Assembly (NCBI GenBank): GCA_905233325.1
Contig: CAJODU010000023.1
Span: forward strand, 1-33,605
Length of the DNA stretch: 33,605 nt
Source of the DNA: an uncultured Selenomonadaceae bacterium
GTDB taxonomy: Bacteria > Bacillota > Negativicutes > Selenomonadales > Selenomonadaceae
Direction of reading: 5' to 3'
Position numbers and translations under genes: made by a program. The notes beneath the pieces were generated by a model. That model did no database searches, was not told the origin of the DNA, and saw only the letters and a program-made list of their open reading frames with translations. The first letter of the stretch is position 1, and every line of letters begins with the position of its first letter. Positions 15,946 to 24,215 of this stretch are shown piece by piece.

Positions 15946-17938
15946 CATTATCTGCCTCAACTATATATTTTTTGCTTATTTCAGCAATTTGTTCCTTGAT
16001 TTCCAAGAGATCCACATCTTTGATCTGAGCACCCGCTACATTTTGATGACCGCCGCCGCCGAATTTTTCCATGATGACTTGGACATTGAGTTCGCCCGTT
16101 GATCTGGCACTCACACCGACAGTGTCCGGCTTGAGTTGAAAACAGACTATGCTCATGCGGACATTCTCAATTTTTAAGAGACCGTCAGCAGCCTGCGCGG
16201 CAATGACTTGGACGTTAGGAATAACCTTATCAATATAAGATATAACCAGACCGCCCTCGTAGTATTCCGACCTTGCCTCTGCTTGGGCGAGGGCAACGGT
16301 TGTCTCATAATCGGATTTAAAGAGATCGCGGAGAATGACGGGATCCGCTCCGCTGCGTCTGAGATAAGAGGCAGCGTCGAAAGTTCGGGCACCTGTCTGT
16401 ACAGCGAAGTGTTTGGTATCGACAACAATGCCGGAATAAATTGCCGTCGCGTCCAGCTTGGAGAGCGGCACATCATCATCAAAATACATCAGCAATTCAG
16501 TAACCAGCTCGCAGGTTGAACTTGAGGAAGGCTCAAGGTATACCATTAATGGATTCTTGACAAAATTCTCACTGCGTCTGTGATGATCAATGACAATTAC
16601 TTGATTGATTCTATCCAAGAATTGCGGTGCAGCGGTGAGGTATGGAATGTGAGTATCAACGACAAAGAGCAGGGGTGCTATTGAAGAGCCGGTGTTGACG
16701 TCCGCTGCCTTGACAAAAATATCTTTGTATTCCGCCTTGTTTTCCATAATCTCAACAAGTTTGTCAATTCCCTCATTCATATCGCTGAGAATGATATGCA
16801 CAGGCTTTTTTAACTGCCTTGCCATCACTGCAACGCCAACCGCTGCACCAAAGCAGTCAAAATCCTCATTGCGGTGTCCCATTATGAATATCTCGTCCGC
16901 GTTGTCCATTGCATCTTTGATTGCATGTGCGACTACGCGGGCTTTTACTCTTGTGTGCTTTTCGACTGCCTTTGAACGTCCGCCGAAGAATTGAGACTTG
17001 CCATCAACCTTCATTGCAACTTGATCTCCGCCGCGTCCGAGTGCCAAGTCCAGCTCCGCCTGTGCCTCAATGCCCAGCTCTGTGAGTGAAATTTCATCTG
17101 AAGGCTTATCGGCAATGGCTACACCCATCGACAGTGTAACGGGAATTTTATTCTTGCCGGATATTTGACGCATTTTATCAAGAATATCAAACTTTTCTGC
17201 AATGGCTTGATCAAGTTTGCGACGCTCCAGCACTACTACATAGCTGTCTTCAGAGACTTTACGCATAAAGCCCGTCAAAGAGTTGATCCAATTATCCAGC
17301 ACCTCATTGATTGACAACATCAACGAATTTTTCTCTGCTTCAGTCAGACCTTGAGTAACCTCATCATAATTGTCAATTTGAATATAAATTATCACTGTTC
17401 GACTGTTGGTATATTCAATTTTGAGCTTTTCGTGTAAAGTGACTTCCTGAACGTAAAGTACAGCAAGCGGTGATTTCTCCTCTTTGAGTTTTAGGAGTTT
17501 ATGGCGAACTTTAAAAAATCTGTCATTATTGGAAAAGATATACTCACCATCGCCGGTGAAAATTTTTTTTGAAAACATACCCGGCCAAAATTCCTCAACG
17601 AGCATACCGGTTTCAGGATTTTTTTCAGTATAATTTTGAGTGCGATTGCTGCTCCATTCCATACGGCCGTCTTTGTTGATTATTAAAGTTGCCTGCGGTA
17701 ACCCTTCCAAAGCATGAAAGATCATCTCATTAAAACTGCCCACAACATTTTTGCAATAACTTTCAAATTCTTTAGCACGGACTTTGCATCTTTCGCGAGC
17801 AAACATAGCCAGAAACACCCACAAAGTAAAAGCTGCCATCGCCAGTATATGATTATATTGAGACAGCAAACTTATCAAGACCAGCATAACCACAAGATGA
17901 ATGGTCAAATCAAGCCAAGCCGAAAGATTCCTTGGCAA
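15932..17938 (-). CDS. gdpP: c-di-AMP phosphodiesterase GdpP
   Basis: Membrane enzyme that hydrolyses cyclic di-AMP. Layout: two membrane helices (first about 50 residues), a PAS-like region (GLPQATLIINKDGRMEWSS), a degenerate GGDEF domain (about 170-300), a DHH domain with IFIMGHRNEDFDCFG and VIDHHRR, and a DHHA1 domain with FGGGGHQNVAGA near the end. This order is diagnostic for GdpP. The ORF track uses GTG 17947, but AGGAAG overlaps it and TTG 17938 (MPRNLSAW) has an 8-base spacing, so TTG is preferred. It follows the broken yybS gene by about 38 bases; yybS-gdpP is a conserved Firmicutes pair, though rpsR and rplI, usually adjacent, are missing. Confidence 0.94.
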   Translation of the reverse strand: MPRNLSAWLDLTIHLVVMLVLISLLSQYNHILAMAAFTLWVFLAMFARERCKVRAKEFESYCKNVVGSFNEMIFHALEGLPQATLIINKDGRMEWSSNRTQNYTEKNPETGMLVEEFWPGMFSKKIFTGDGEYIFSNNDRFFKVRHKLLKLKEEKSPLAVLYVQEVTLHEKLKIEYTNSRTVIIYIQIDNYDEVTQGLTEAEKNSLMLSINEVLDNWINSLTGFMRKVSEDSYVVVLERRKLDQAIAEKFDILDKMRQISGKNKIPVTLSMGVAIADKPSDEISLTELGIEAQAELDLALGRGGDQVAMKVDGKSQFFGGRSKAVEKHTRVKARVVAHAIKDAMDNADEIFIMGHRNEDFDCFGAAVGVAVMARQLKKPVHIILSDMNEGIDKLVEIMENKAEYKDIFVKAADVNTGSSIAPLLFVVDTHIPYLTAAPQFLDRINQVIVIDHHRRSENFVKNPLMVYLEPSSSSTCELVTELLMYFDDDVPLSKLDATAIYSGIVVDTKHFAVQTGARTFDAASYLRRSGADPVILRDLFKSDYETTVALAQAEARSEYYEGGLVISYIDKVIPNVQVIAAQAADGLLKIENVRMSIVCFQLKPDTVGVSARSTGELNVQVIMEKFGGGGHQNVAGAQIKDVDLLEIKEQIAEISKKYIVEADNEDKQ

Positions 17939-17975
17939 TAAAATCACTTCCTCAAATTTGGTTAATCAGAACGAA

Positions 17976-18918
17976 TCATTTAAACCGACGGCGATAGTCA
18001 AAAAACATATCAAACAGACCGGTAATAGCAATAATCTGAAATAGCATAAAATTTAAAATAATAATCAGAAATACCAGACGGCGAATGAGTTTAGAGACAT
18101 TGAAACGCTCGGCGGCAAAAGTCAAAACTGACAAGCCTTGAATAAATCCTGCAAGCAGTGCCAAAATATTAGCATTTACCGAGACGGTGTAGAGGATTCT
18201 CAAATCTCTGGTCTCGCCCCAATAGATTCCCAAGAACGCCAATATCATCAAATATCCAAAAAGCGACGGGAAGTGCCATTGAGAGAACGGCGGCATCTCC
18301 GGCACGGACAGACCAATTTTTGGGAAAATCCACTTTGCCACATAGAAACATATCGCGGTATTGATTAGTGCCATCAACAGCAGCAATGTCGGTATCAGCA
18401 AGCTCAACAGCTTGATTGCCGGCTCAACTTGTGACTTTGCCTGAGCAATTTGTGCTTGATCTACTCCCAAAGTTTCATACATTGCAAAGGTCTCTTCAAA
18501 TGATTCCTTGACCAGGGCTATTTGAGTTTCAAGGAAATTTATATCCATGACGAAGAGCAGAAGGGCTATAGCAACAATTTGTGCCACAAATGCTGCCGTC
18601 AATGTTATCATGAATATTTTCACGGCACCGAAATTTTTTTGGATTGCAAAGCCGAGTGCAAGTCCCGTCAAACCGTAGGAAAGAGCCAGCCTGATGGTGA
18701 ATATCGGCCCAATGAAGAGCGACAACAAAATAATAGTTGCCATGAGAGCATAAGCTCTTTTGGATTCCCAGCCTCACAGACAGCACAGCAAACGGCAATG
18801 CCCAAAAGAAATCAACAAACATTCCAATAATCGGAACGTATGTAGATACTAAGCCTAAAATGACAGCAATGGCAATCACCAGACCGCCTTCAACAGTCGG
18901 AGTTATTTTACTTTTCAT
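17976..18918 (-). pseudogene. yybS: DUF2232 membrane protein (YybS-like), frameshifted
   Basis: Two ORFs make up one DUF2232 protein of about 313 residues. The first (from ATG 18918) gives VEGGLVIAIAVILGLVSTYVPIIGMFVDFFWALPFAVLSVRLGIQK. The second, in the +1 frame, gives RAYALMATIILLSLFIGPIFTIRLALSYGLTGLALGFAIQ and the remaining helices. Dropping one base from the TTTT at 18758-18761 (AAAA on the coding strand) gives a seamless VRLGIQRAYALMATII, which fits the family. The break sits beside the palindrome AGAGC-ATAA-GCTCT. Function of the family is unknown; it is a polytopic membrane protein paired with gdpP. The break may be real or a base-calling error. Confidence 0.8.
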
Positions 18919-18980
18919 TAATTAACACTCGCAATATAGGTTGATAATTTTTATAAGATTCACCAAAATATTTTTCAGTG

Positions 18981-18989
18981 TGATATAAT
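18981..18989 (+). promoter_or_regulatory. Extended -10 promoter of mqnA
   Basis: TGATATAAT is a TGN-extended perfect -10 box. There is no good -35 at the right distance, as is common for this promoter type. It is 22 bases before the mqnA ATG. Confidence 0.65.
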
Positions 18990-19011
18990 AGTCAAAAAAC
19001 GGAGTGATTAT

Positions 19012-19854
19012 ATGTCAATGCCAAGAGTCGGCCACATAAATTTTTTAAATGTATTGCCTTTAACTTACAGTTACAAGCACGGTTATGCTGATGGGTTATC
19101 CTTGACTTATGCCGTGCCTTCCGCACTAAACGATGATATAAAAAATGCTCGTCTTGACATTAGTCCGATTTCTTCCATTGAATATGCCGGACAGAGTGAA
19201 AATTTTTTACTTTTGCCTGATATATGTATTCGTGCTGATTGTGATGTTCAGAGTATAGTTTTGATGTCAAGGGTGCCGATAAATCTAATACAAAATGATA
19301 AAATTGCTTTGACTTCAAAATCTGCAACCTCACACCGTCTGCTGAAGATAATCATGGCTGAAAGCTATGGAGCAAGTCCGACATATGTGATTGAAAATAT
19401 AAATGCTGAAAATCCCGTCCCTGCTGATTCCACGGCCTCGCTTTTGATAGGTGACGACGCCTTATACAACTATCTGAATACGCCTGAGCATTTGTATTGC
19501 TACGATATAGGCAAAGAGTGGCATAACTTGACAGGCCATTCAATGGTTTATGCTGTCTGGGTTGTGCGGAGGGACTTTGCAATCAATTCGCCCAAACTTT
19601 TGAAATTTGCCTACAATAGAATTATTTCAGGTTTGCATAACGGAATACAAAACAAAAACCTTGCAATTAAATCTGTACTCTCTGAAAAGCCTTTCAGTTA
19701 CAGGGATTTAGATCAATATCTTGGCGGAATCATTAAATGGGATCTTCCAAAAGAGGCAATCAATTCATTGATGATCTACTATCAAGCTGCTCAAAGATTG
19801 AAGTTAATCGACAATGTGCCTGATATTGAATTTGCTGACGTTAAATCAATTTAA
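19012..19854 (+). CDS. mqnA: Chorismate dehydratase (futalosine menaquinone pathway)
   Basis: 280 residues of the MqnA/MqnD periplasmic-binding-protein fold. RVGHINFLNVLPLTYSY at the N-terminus and ARLDISPISSIEYA are MqnA-like; GDDALYNY and the GHSMVYAVWVVRR block follow. MqnA removes water from chorismate to give 3-[(1-carboxyvinyl)oxy]benzoate, the entry step of menaquinone synthesis by the futalosine route. GGAG precedes the ATG. No other mqn gene is in the window. It converges with the next minus-strand gene and the two stops overlap by 9 bases. Confidence 0.85.
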   Translation: MSMPRVGHINFLNVLPLTYSYKHGYADGLSLTYAVPSALNDDIKNARLDISPISSIEYAGQSENFLLLPDICIRADCDVQSIVLMSRVPINLIQNDKIALTSKSATSHRLLKIIMAESYGASPTYVIENINAENPVPADSTASLLIGDDALYNYLNTPEHLYCYDIGKEWHNLTGHSMVYAVWVVRRDFAINSPKLLKFAYNRIISGLHNGIQNKNLAIKSVLSEKPFSYRDLDQYLGGIIKWDLPKEAINSLMIYYQAAQRLKLIDNVPDIEFADVKSI

Positions 19855-21234
19855 AGCAATTCGAGCATACTCATCAAGCATATCAACAAAAGTCATATGT
19901 CCGCGCTTGTTAGCCTTACCTGTTCCGAGTTCAGCTATAACGCCGCTGTAAATGTAAGATTCCACACTGCCCGGTATGAGATATTCCCAATTTTTATAAT
20001 CGTAAGCTCTTTCTGATATGGCATTCTGCGGACGCCCAATTACTTCCAACTCACACAGAAATTGCACTTGCTTAGTTTTGGGTCTGATATAGTAATGCTC
20101 AAGGAAATATTTGCGAGAGCGGAGGACTTTTTCATCAACTTCATTGTAGACGCGACCTTTTTCAGCGGCATCAGCAATCTCACTGCTTTCGGAATTTAGA
20201 TACTGATATAAGTCATCAGGAATATCTTCAGACTGACCGGAAGTTTTCTCAATCATTCTGATCCAAACATCAGCCATATATTCACTCGTGGAGTAGGGCA
20301 TATTGACCCAGCGGACTGCACTGCGATCCAAATAATACTCATAAGTATCATCACTCAACAGCTTAACAAAGCGAGCTTTCTGTGTTTTGAGTTTCTTTTC
20401 GGTCTTGCCGCTCTTTTTGGTTTTCTTGGTTGTGGTAGCAGGTGGTTCAGTGGTGACGGTAGTGCCATCTGCCACAGGTATTTCACCATTCGTTGTGTAG
20501 CCGTCCCCGCTTGTCGGATAGCCGTTATAGACTTCACCGCTGCCGAATTCACCTTCAGAGGGGCTTGTTGTAACTACAAGCGGTTCATCAGTCTCAAAAG
20601 TCTCGTTTTTAGTCTCGACGGTTGAAGGCGTCTCACTTGTATAAAAATTTTCGTTTTCAGTGAATGAGGTATTCTCCTCAACAGGGATATTTTCATTCGG
20701 AGTATCATTGCTCAAAGGAGTAACTTCAACTTCCGGCGTTATTTCCTCCACCGGCGTTTCTGTCGAAGGATTATCAGAGGAATTATCTTCATCATCGCTA
20801 CTATCTTCATAAGCAGCAACTTCAGAAGTATTCTCATTATAAACCTCACCGTCGCCGACAGGAGTGTTTAAATTTTCAACTTTAATTTCAGGTTTTATTT
20901 CTTCGACAGGCTCTTGAACTTCAGGAGGAGCTACATTCTCAACAGGTGCCTCTGCCGGCGGTTCTGTGGATTCTGTTGTTCCTGCTTGAGTTTCTTCTGA
21001 AGTGGCAGGACTCTCTGTTTCAGTGATTTTTTCTTCAGGCGTTTCAACTGTGACCTCGCTGCTGTCTGTTGGCGGAGTTTCATTCGTTGCAGAAGTTTCA
21101 ACCGTCTCGGTTTTAGGTTCAAATTCCTCACCAAAGACAACTATGTCACCATCATCATCAGCGGAAACTAAAGGCAATGTAAAAAACATGGACATGACCG
21201 TCATTCCAACAATATACTTATGTTTCCATCTCAT
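19846..21234 (-). CDS. Secreted protein with long acidic disordered region, unknown function
   Basis: ATG 21234 is chosen because GGAG lies 8 bases upstream; GTG 21243 overlaps that site. A signal peptide (MRWKHKYIVGMTVMSMFFTLPLVSA) is followed by about 230 residues rich in E, T, P and S with recurrent ETP, PVEE and SGEVYNG-type units, clearly disordered. A lysine-rich joint (TTKKTKKSGKTEKKLKTQKA) leads to a folded domain of about 165 residues (RFVKLLSDDTYEYYLDRSAVRW... EYLIPGSVESYIYSGVI). The latter is reminiscent of small surface-adhesin-E-like domains in Gram-negative Firmicutes, but this is a weak resemblance. A periplasmic or surface role is likely; no function can be assigned. Confidence 0.78.
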   Translation of the reverse strand: MRWKHKYIVGMTVMSMFFTLPLVSADDDGDIVVFGEEFEPKTETVETSATNETPPTDSSEVTVETPEEKITETESPATSEETQAGTTESTEPPAEAPVENVAPPEVQEPVEEIKPEIKVENLNTPVGDGEVYNENTSEVAAYEDSSDDEDNSSDNPSTETPVEEITPEVEVTPLSNDTPNENIPVEENTSFTENENFYTSETPSTVETKNETFETDEPLVVTTSPSEGEFGSGEVYNGYPTSGDGYTTNGEIPVADGTTVTTEPPATTTKKTKKSGKTEKKLKTQKARFVKLLSDDTYEYYLDRSAVRWVNMPYSTSEYMADVWIRMIEKTSGQSEDIPDDLYQYLNSESSEIADAAEKGRVYNEVDEKVLRSRKYFLEHYYIRPKTKQVQFLCELEVIGRPQNAISERAYDYKNWEYLIPGSVESYIYSGVIAELGTGKANKRGHMTFVDMLDEYARIALN

Positions 21235-21311
21235 TTCAATCACTCCAATTAGATTACGCTCTCACCTTTAGCTGTGAGCAGTTGAACTATCCAAAGAATA
21301 AACCATAAATA

Positions 21312-21358
21312 GTGGACAATCTGAATTTTTTTGTAACTTCAGATCATCCACTTTTTTT
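21312..21358 (+). terminator. Strong hairpin with T tract between two minus-strand genes
   Basis: GTGGACAATCTGAA (21312-21325) pairs with TTCAGATCATCCAC (21338-21351) apart from a two-base internal mismatch, followed on the plus strand by TTTTTTT. No plus-strand gene precedes it. On the minus strand, where it would end the 94-residue gene's transcript, the hairpin is followed only by TATTTATGG. Confidence 0.6.
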
Positions 21359-21382
21359 CGTACAACGTAAATGATGAGATTA

Positions 21383-21667
21383 TTATTTTTTCGTGGCGAC
21401 TTTATTGATAACTTGTTTAACCGCTTTTCCTGCATTATCAACCACAGCCTCTTTGACTGCCTTACCTGTAACAACTTCAGACAATATACCGACAAGTGCA
21501 GTACTAACCACATTAAGTACATCTTTAAGTACAGCATTGTAAAGATCGCCGCCGTCCGTCACACCGCGACCGTTTTCTGTAATGAAAAATTTTTTAGGGT
21601 GTTCGGAATTTTTAAACGCCTCTTCGATTTTATCTTTTATAAGTTTTTCAAGCTGTTCGTTGCTCAT
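21383..21667 (-). CDS. Small hypothetical protein
   Basis: 94 residues from ATG 21667 (GGGAGAG 9 bases upstream; a TTG just before it is less likely). The N-terminal third is charged (MSNEQLEKLIKDKIEEAFKNSEHPKKFF), followed by GRGVTDGGDLYNAV and a C-terminal amphipathic, valine/alanine-rich helix region (LNVVSTALVGILSEVVTGKAVKEAVVDNAGKAVKQVI). There is no signal peptide. The alternating V/A/K pattern suggests helix bundling or membrane-surface contact. I do not recognise the family. Confidence 0.6.
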   Translation of the reverse strand: MSNEQLEKLIKDKIEEAFKNSEHPKKFFITENGRGVTDGGDLYNAVLKDVLNVVSTALVGILSEVVTGKAVKEAVVDNAGKAVKQVINKVATKK

Positions 21668-21854
21668 CAATAGTCACTCTCCCAAAATAAAAAAATTTTT
21701 ACTTTTGTAATTTTTCTACAATTACTTCAAAAATCCTGCTCAACGAAAATTTTTAATCTTAAACTGTGAAATTTTAATATTTTTTTAAATTTATTCTAAT
21801 GCTTGAATGTTAAAATCAACAGAGAGTTAAAAGAAGAGTGGAGGAATGATTGAA

Positions 21855-22067
21855 ATGAAAGAGTTAAAGAAAAAATTTTTGATCGGTATGCTTTCCGGTG
21901 TGCTGATCTTTACCGGCGGACTGGGAGCTTATTATTTCCTAAATACTGAAACTTTAAACGATATTGTAAAAATATCTGTAATTAAAGATATTGTACGACA
22001 AGCAGGAGAAATCGCGAAAACCTCGAATAAAAGCACAAATAATGCTTTAGCGTTGATAGAAATTTAA
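21855..22067 (+). CDS. Small single-pass membrane or exported protein
   Basis: 70 residues from ATG 21855; GGAGGA (21840-21845) abuts the upstream ATG 21846, so the second ATG, about 9 bases away, is preferred. A basic start (MKELKKK) and a hydrophobic segment FLIGMLSGVLIFTGGLGAYYF (about 8-28) form a membrane anchor, followed by a short polar tail. The stop is 32 bases before the trpF ATG. No family is recognised. Confidence 0.6.
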   Translation: MKELKKKFLIGMLSGVLIFTGGLGAYYFLNTETLNDIVKISVIKDIVRQAGEIAKTSNKSTNNALALIEI

Positions 22068-22099
22068 TGTCATATAGGAAATTTGAAAGGCGAGAAATT

Positions 22100-22762
22100 A
22101 TGCTGAAAGTCAAGATTTGCGGAATAAAGACTGTCGATGCAGCTATAGAGGCTGACCAAAACGGTGCAGACTATATAGGTTTCATCTTCTACAGAAAGAG
22201 TTCAAGGTTTGTCACTCCATTCAAGGCGGCGGAAATTGCTAAATCAATCAAATGCAAAAAAGTCGGTGTGTTTGTTGATGAAAGTGCCGGCGTCATCAAT
22301 GGGATTATAAATCTTGTGGGTCTTGACTATGTTCAGCTCCACGGCAATGAAGATGCTAAATTCGCGTCTAAAATTCGTCGCGTACCCATAATAAAGGCTT
22401 GGCGTTTCAATGATGATCTTGATATGCGTATGGTCAATAATTATCCTTGTGATATGATTCTGCTTGACAGTTTTGTCAAGGGCAGAGTCGGCGGCACGGG
22501 TAAGACTTTTGACTGGCATAAGGCCTCACTTGAAACACGGAAACTTACCAAGCCTTTTTTCATTGCCGGCGGAATATCCAAGCAGAATGTCCAGGAAGTC
22601 GTTAAGATATTCAGACCTTACGGCGTCGATGTGTCCGGCTCGTTGGAATTTAAGGGTGCCAAGTCAACTAATAAGATTCGTGAATTTATGGATTGGACGA
22701 ATAATTTAAGGGGATATGTTCCTGAACCTGCCATTTCTGATGAGATTGTATTATCTCAATAA
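22100..22762 (+). CDS. trpF: Phosphoribosylanthranilate isomerase
   Basis: Amadori rearrangement of phosphoribosylanthranilate in tryptophan synthesis; a (beta/alpha)8 barrel. Motifs: VKICGIKTVDAA (catalytic Cys in KICGI), DYVQLHGNED, LLDSFVKGRVGGTGKTFDW, FFIAGGISKQNV and the C-terminal GVDVSGSLE in place of the usual VDVSSGVE. ATG 22100 is chosen over 22067 because AAAGGCGAG sits just upstream and it gives the normal N-terminus. It is an orphan: no other trp gene is in the window. Confidence 0.93.
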   Translation: MLKVKICGIKTVDAAIEADQNGADYIGFIFYRKSSRFVTPFKAAEIAKSIKCKKVGVFVDESAGVINGIINLVGLDYVQLHGNEDAKFASKIRRVPIIKAWRFNDDLDMRMVNNYPCDMILLDSFVKGRVGGTGKTFDWHKASLETRKLTKPFFIAGGISKQNVQEVVKIFRPYGVDVSGSLEFKGAKSTNKIREFMDWTNNLRGYVPEPAISDEIVLSQ

Positions 22763-22774
22763 ATGTGCTATCAT
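22746..22774 (+). promoter_or_regulatory. Candidate promoter inside the 3' end of trpF
   Basis: TTGTAT (22746-22751), 17 bases, TATCAT (22769-22774) would serve the secreted protein gene. The -35 overlaps the inverted repeat TGAGAT-N6-ATCTCA (22741-22758), a possible operator. Confidence 0.45.
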
Positions 22775-22802
22775 TGCATAAATAGTAAAAGGAGGCAGTA
22801 TT

Positions 22803-23270
22803 ATGACGTTGAGATTTTTTTCAATTTTAGTGTTAATTATGATTTTAAATATCTCCATTTGTTCGGCTAAAATCTTCAATGCTGACCAGGCGGCTATCGG
22901 CGGAATATCTGTCGGCAGCAGCACTGAATATATAAAAGGTATTTATGGCGAACCGACAAAGATACGTTTTGATGAAAATACACAAGGCACAGAGACAGAG
23001 ACTCAGACTTGGTACTATGGCGATACTTTTCATATTGATTTTGTCAATGGAACAGCCGCTTGTATTACCACTTCCGGCAATAATGGCTTAACGACGCCTG
23101 ACGGTGTTACTGTAGGCATGGAAAAGAAAAAGATGACTTCAAAGTATGGAAGGCCCGAAAATACTGACAAGTACGGCAACCGTGCTATTTACACCTATCA
23201 AGCTGACAACGGCGTCTCAATGGTGTTTGTCGCTCGTGACGGGATTATTTCAGAAATTCGCGTCAAGTAA
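22803..23270 (+). CDS. Secreted protein with two SmpA/BamE-like repeats
   Basis: Signal peptide MTLRFFSILVLIMILNISICSA, then about 133 residues. Two similar units are visible: AAIGGISVGSSTEYIKGIYGEPTKI... with TWYYGDTFHIDFVNG, and DGVTVGMEKKKMTSKYGRPENTD with IYTYQADNGVSMVFVARDG. The G-x-S/T-V-G ... YG-x-P pattern followed by a short beta hairpin is like SmpA/OmlA (BamE) folds. The cleavage region has a cysteine (ICSAKIF), but without a clear lipobox. An envelope location is likely; function is unassigned. AGGAGG precedes the ATG. The methyltransferase-like gene follows after 9 bases. Confidence 0.7.
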   Translation: MTLRFFSILVLIMILNISICSAKIFNADQAAIGGISVGSSTEYIKGIYGEPTKIRFDENTQGTETETQTWYYGDTFHIDFVNGTAACITTSGNNGLTTPDGVTVGMEKKKMTSKYGRPENTDKYGNRAIYTYQADNGVSMVFVARDGIISEIRVK

Positions 23271-23279
23271 GGTGGAGAA

Positions 23280-24191
23280 GTGGAAGAGATCAAGCCTTTA
23301 CTAATGGACTTCGTGCAGCCTGATGATTTTTTTGAGACTATTCTCGTTGTTGAGACTGTAGAATATTTACCACCGCTCAGAGACAGGTATCCTAACGCGA
23401 AGATTTTTGCCGTTGTCAAAGATGAAGATGTTATGGAAAAGTTCGCGGGACTTGATGTTGACTTTCGTGTACTTGATTATCGTGAAGAGCGGTTGCCGTT
23501 CGACGAAGAGTTTTTTGATGCTATCATTGGCGACTTGACTCTTGAGGTGGTGATTAATCCTCAAGATATTGCCGCCGGTTTCAGCACATACCTCAAGCAG
23601 ACAGGTGTCTGGATCACAAGTTTCAGAAATATTCGTCACTGGTCAATCATTGATAAGTTGATGCGTGGACGTTTTGGCGGTATTGTATCGCGGCTCTATG
23701 CTAAGATTGAATTTGAGCGGCTTTGTTACGCCTCATTTTACAAAGAAGTCAGAATGATGCCTGTAGTTAAGCCCGCACCCGAAGGCTTGATTGACAAACT
23801 TTTGACATGCGGCTTTGAAAATATCAACAATGATCTTGAGACGGAATTTTGGTTAATCCGTGCGGCGAGATCCATGCCGGAGCTTGCACTTTTGAAGTCA
23901 ATGTATACCTTTGAACAGAGGCGCGAACTATCAAAAATACTTCATAGAATTGAATATGGAATTGAGATAAAAGCAAGCATTGAGAAATTTTGGTTACTCT
24001 ATGATGAGATTGGTCTGTTCCCTGACTACGCCGCTGCTTTTATCAGATCCGTCGTTGTACACCGTCAGAGATTTTACAAGACTTTAGTGGCAGAATCCGA
24101 TAATCGCAGAGAAATAGAGGAGATATTATCAGCCGCTGAAGAAGTCAACGAAATGGAACCCGCCTTAGTTGCCGGCGGCGTTTTTAGATAA
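23280..24191 (+). CDS. Methyltransferase-like protein (class I SAM fold), unknown substrate
   Basis: 303 residues. The first 150 follow a Rossmann-type methyltransferase order: ETILVVETVEYLPPLRDRYPNAKIFAVVKDEDV, DFRVLDYREERLPFDEEFFDAIIGDLTLEVV and FSTYLKQTGVWITSFRNIRHWSIIDKLMRGRFGG. The usual glycine-rich SAM loop is replaced by VVETVEYLPP, so binding is uncertain. The second half is helical (FEQRRELSKILHRIEYGIEIKASIEKF) without a familiar motif. GTG 23280 follows AGGTGG by 4 bases; ATG 23304 is an alternative start. It sits between a secreted protein and argD. Confidence 0.65.
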   Translation: MEEIKPLLMDFVQPDDFFETILVVETVEYLPPLRDRYPNAKIFAVVKDEDVMEKFAGLDVDFRVLDYREERLPFDEEFFDAIIGDLTLEVVINPQDIAAGFSTYLKQTGVWITSFRNIRHWSIIDKLMRGRFGGIVSRLYAKIEFERLCYASFYKEVRMMPVVKPAPEGLIDKLLTCGFENINNDLETEFWLIRAARSMPELALLKSMYTFEQRRELSKILHRIEYGIEIKASIEKFWLLYDEIGLFPDYAAAFIRSVVVHRQRFYKTLVAESDNRREIEEILSAAEEVNEMEPALVAGGVFR

Positions 24192-24215
24192 TTTATTAAT
24201 TGGGAGGAATTGAAT

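Noticed and set aside
18740-18765. Programmed -1 frameshift in yybS (CCAAAAG plus hairpin)
   Set aside because: The C-terminal frame is +1, not -1, and no stop codon lies near the site, so the usual -1 mechanism would not join the ORFs.
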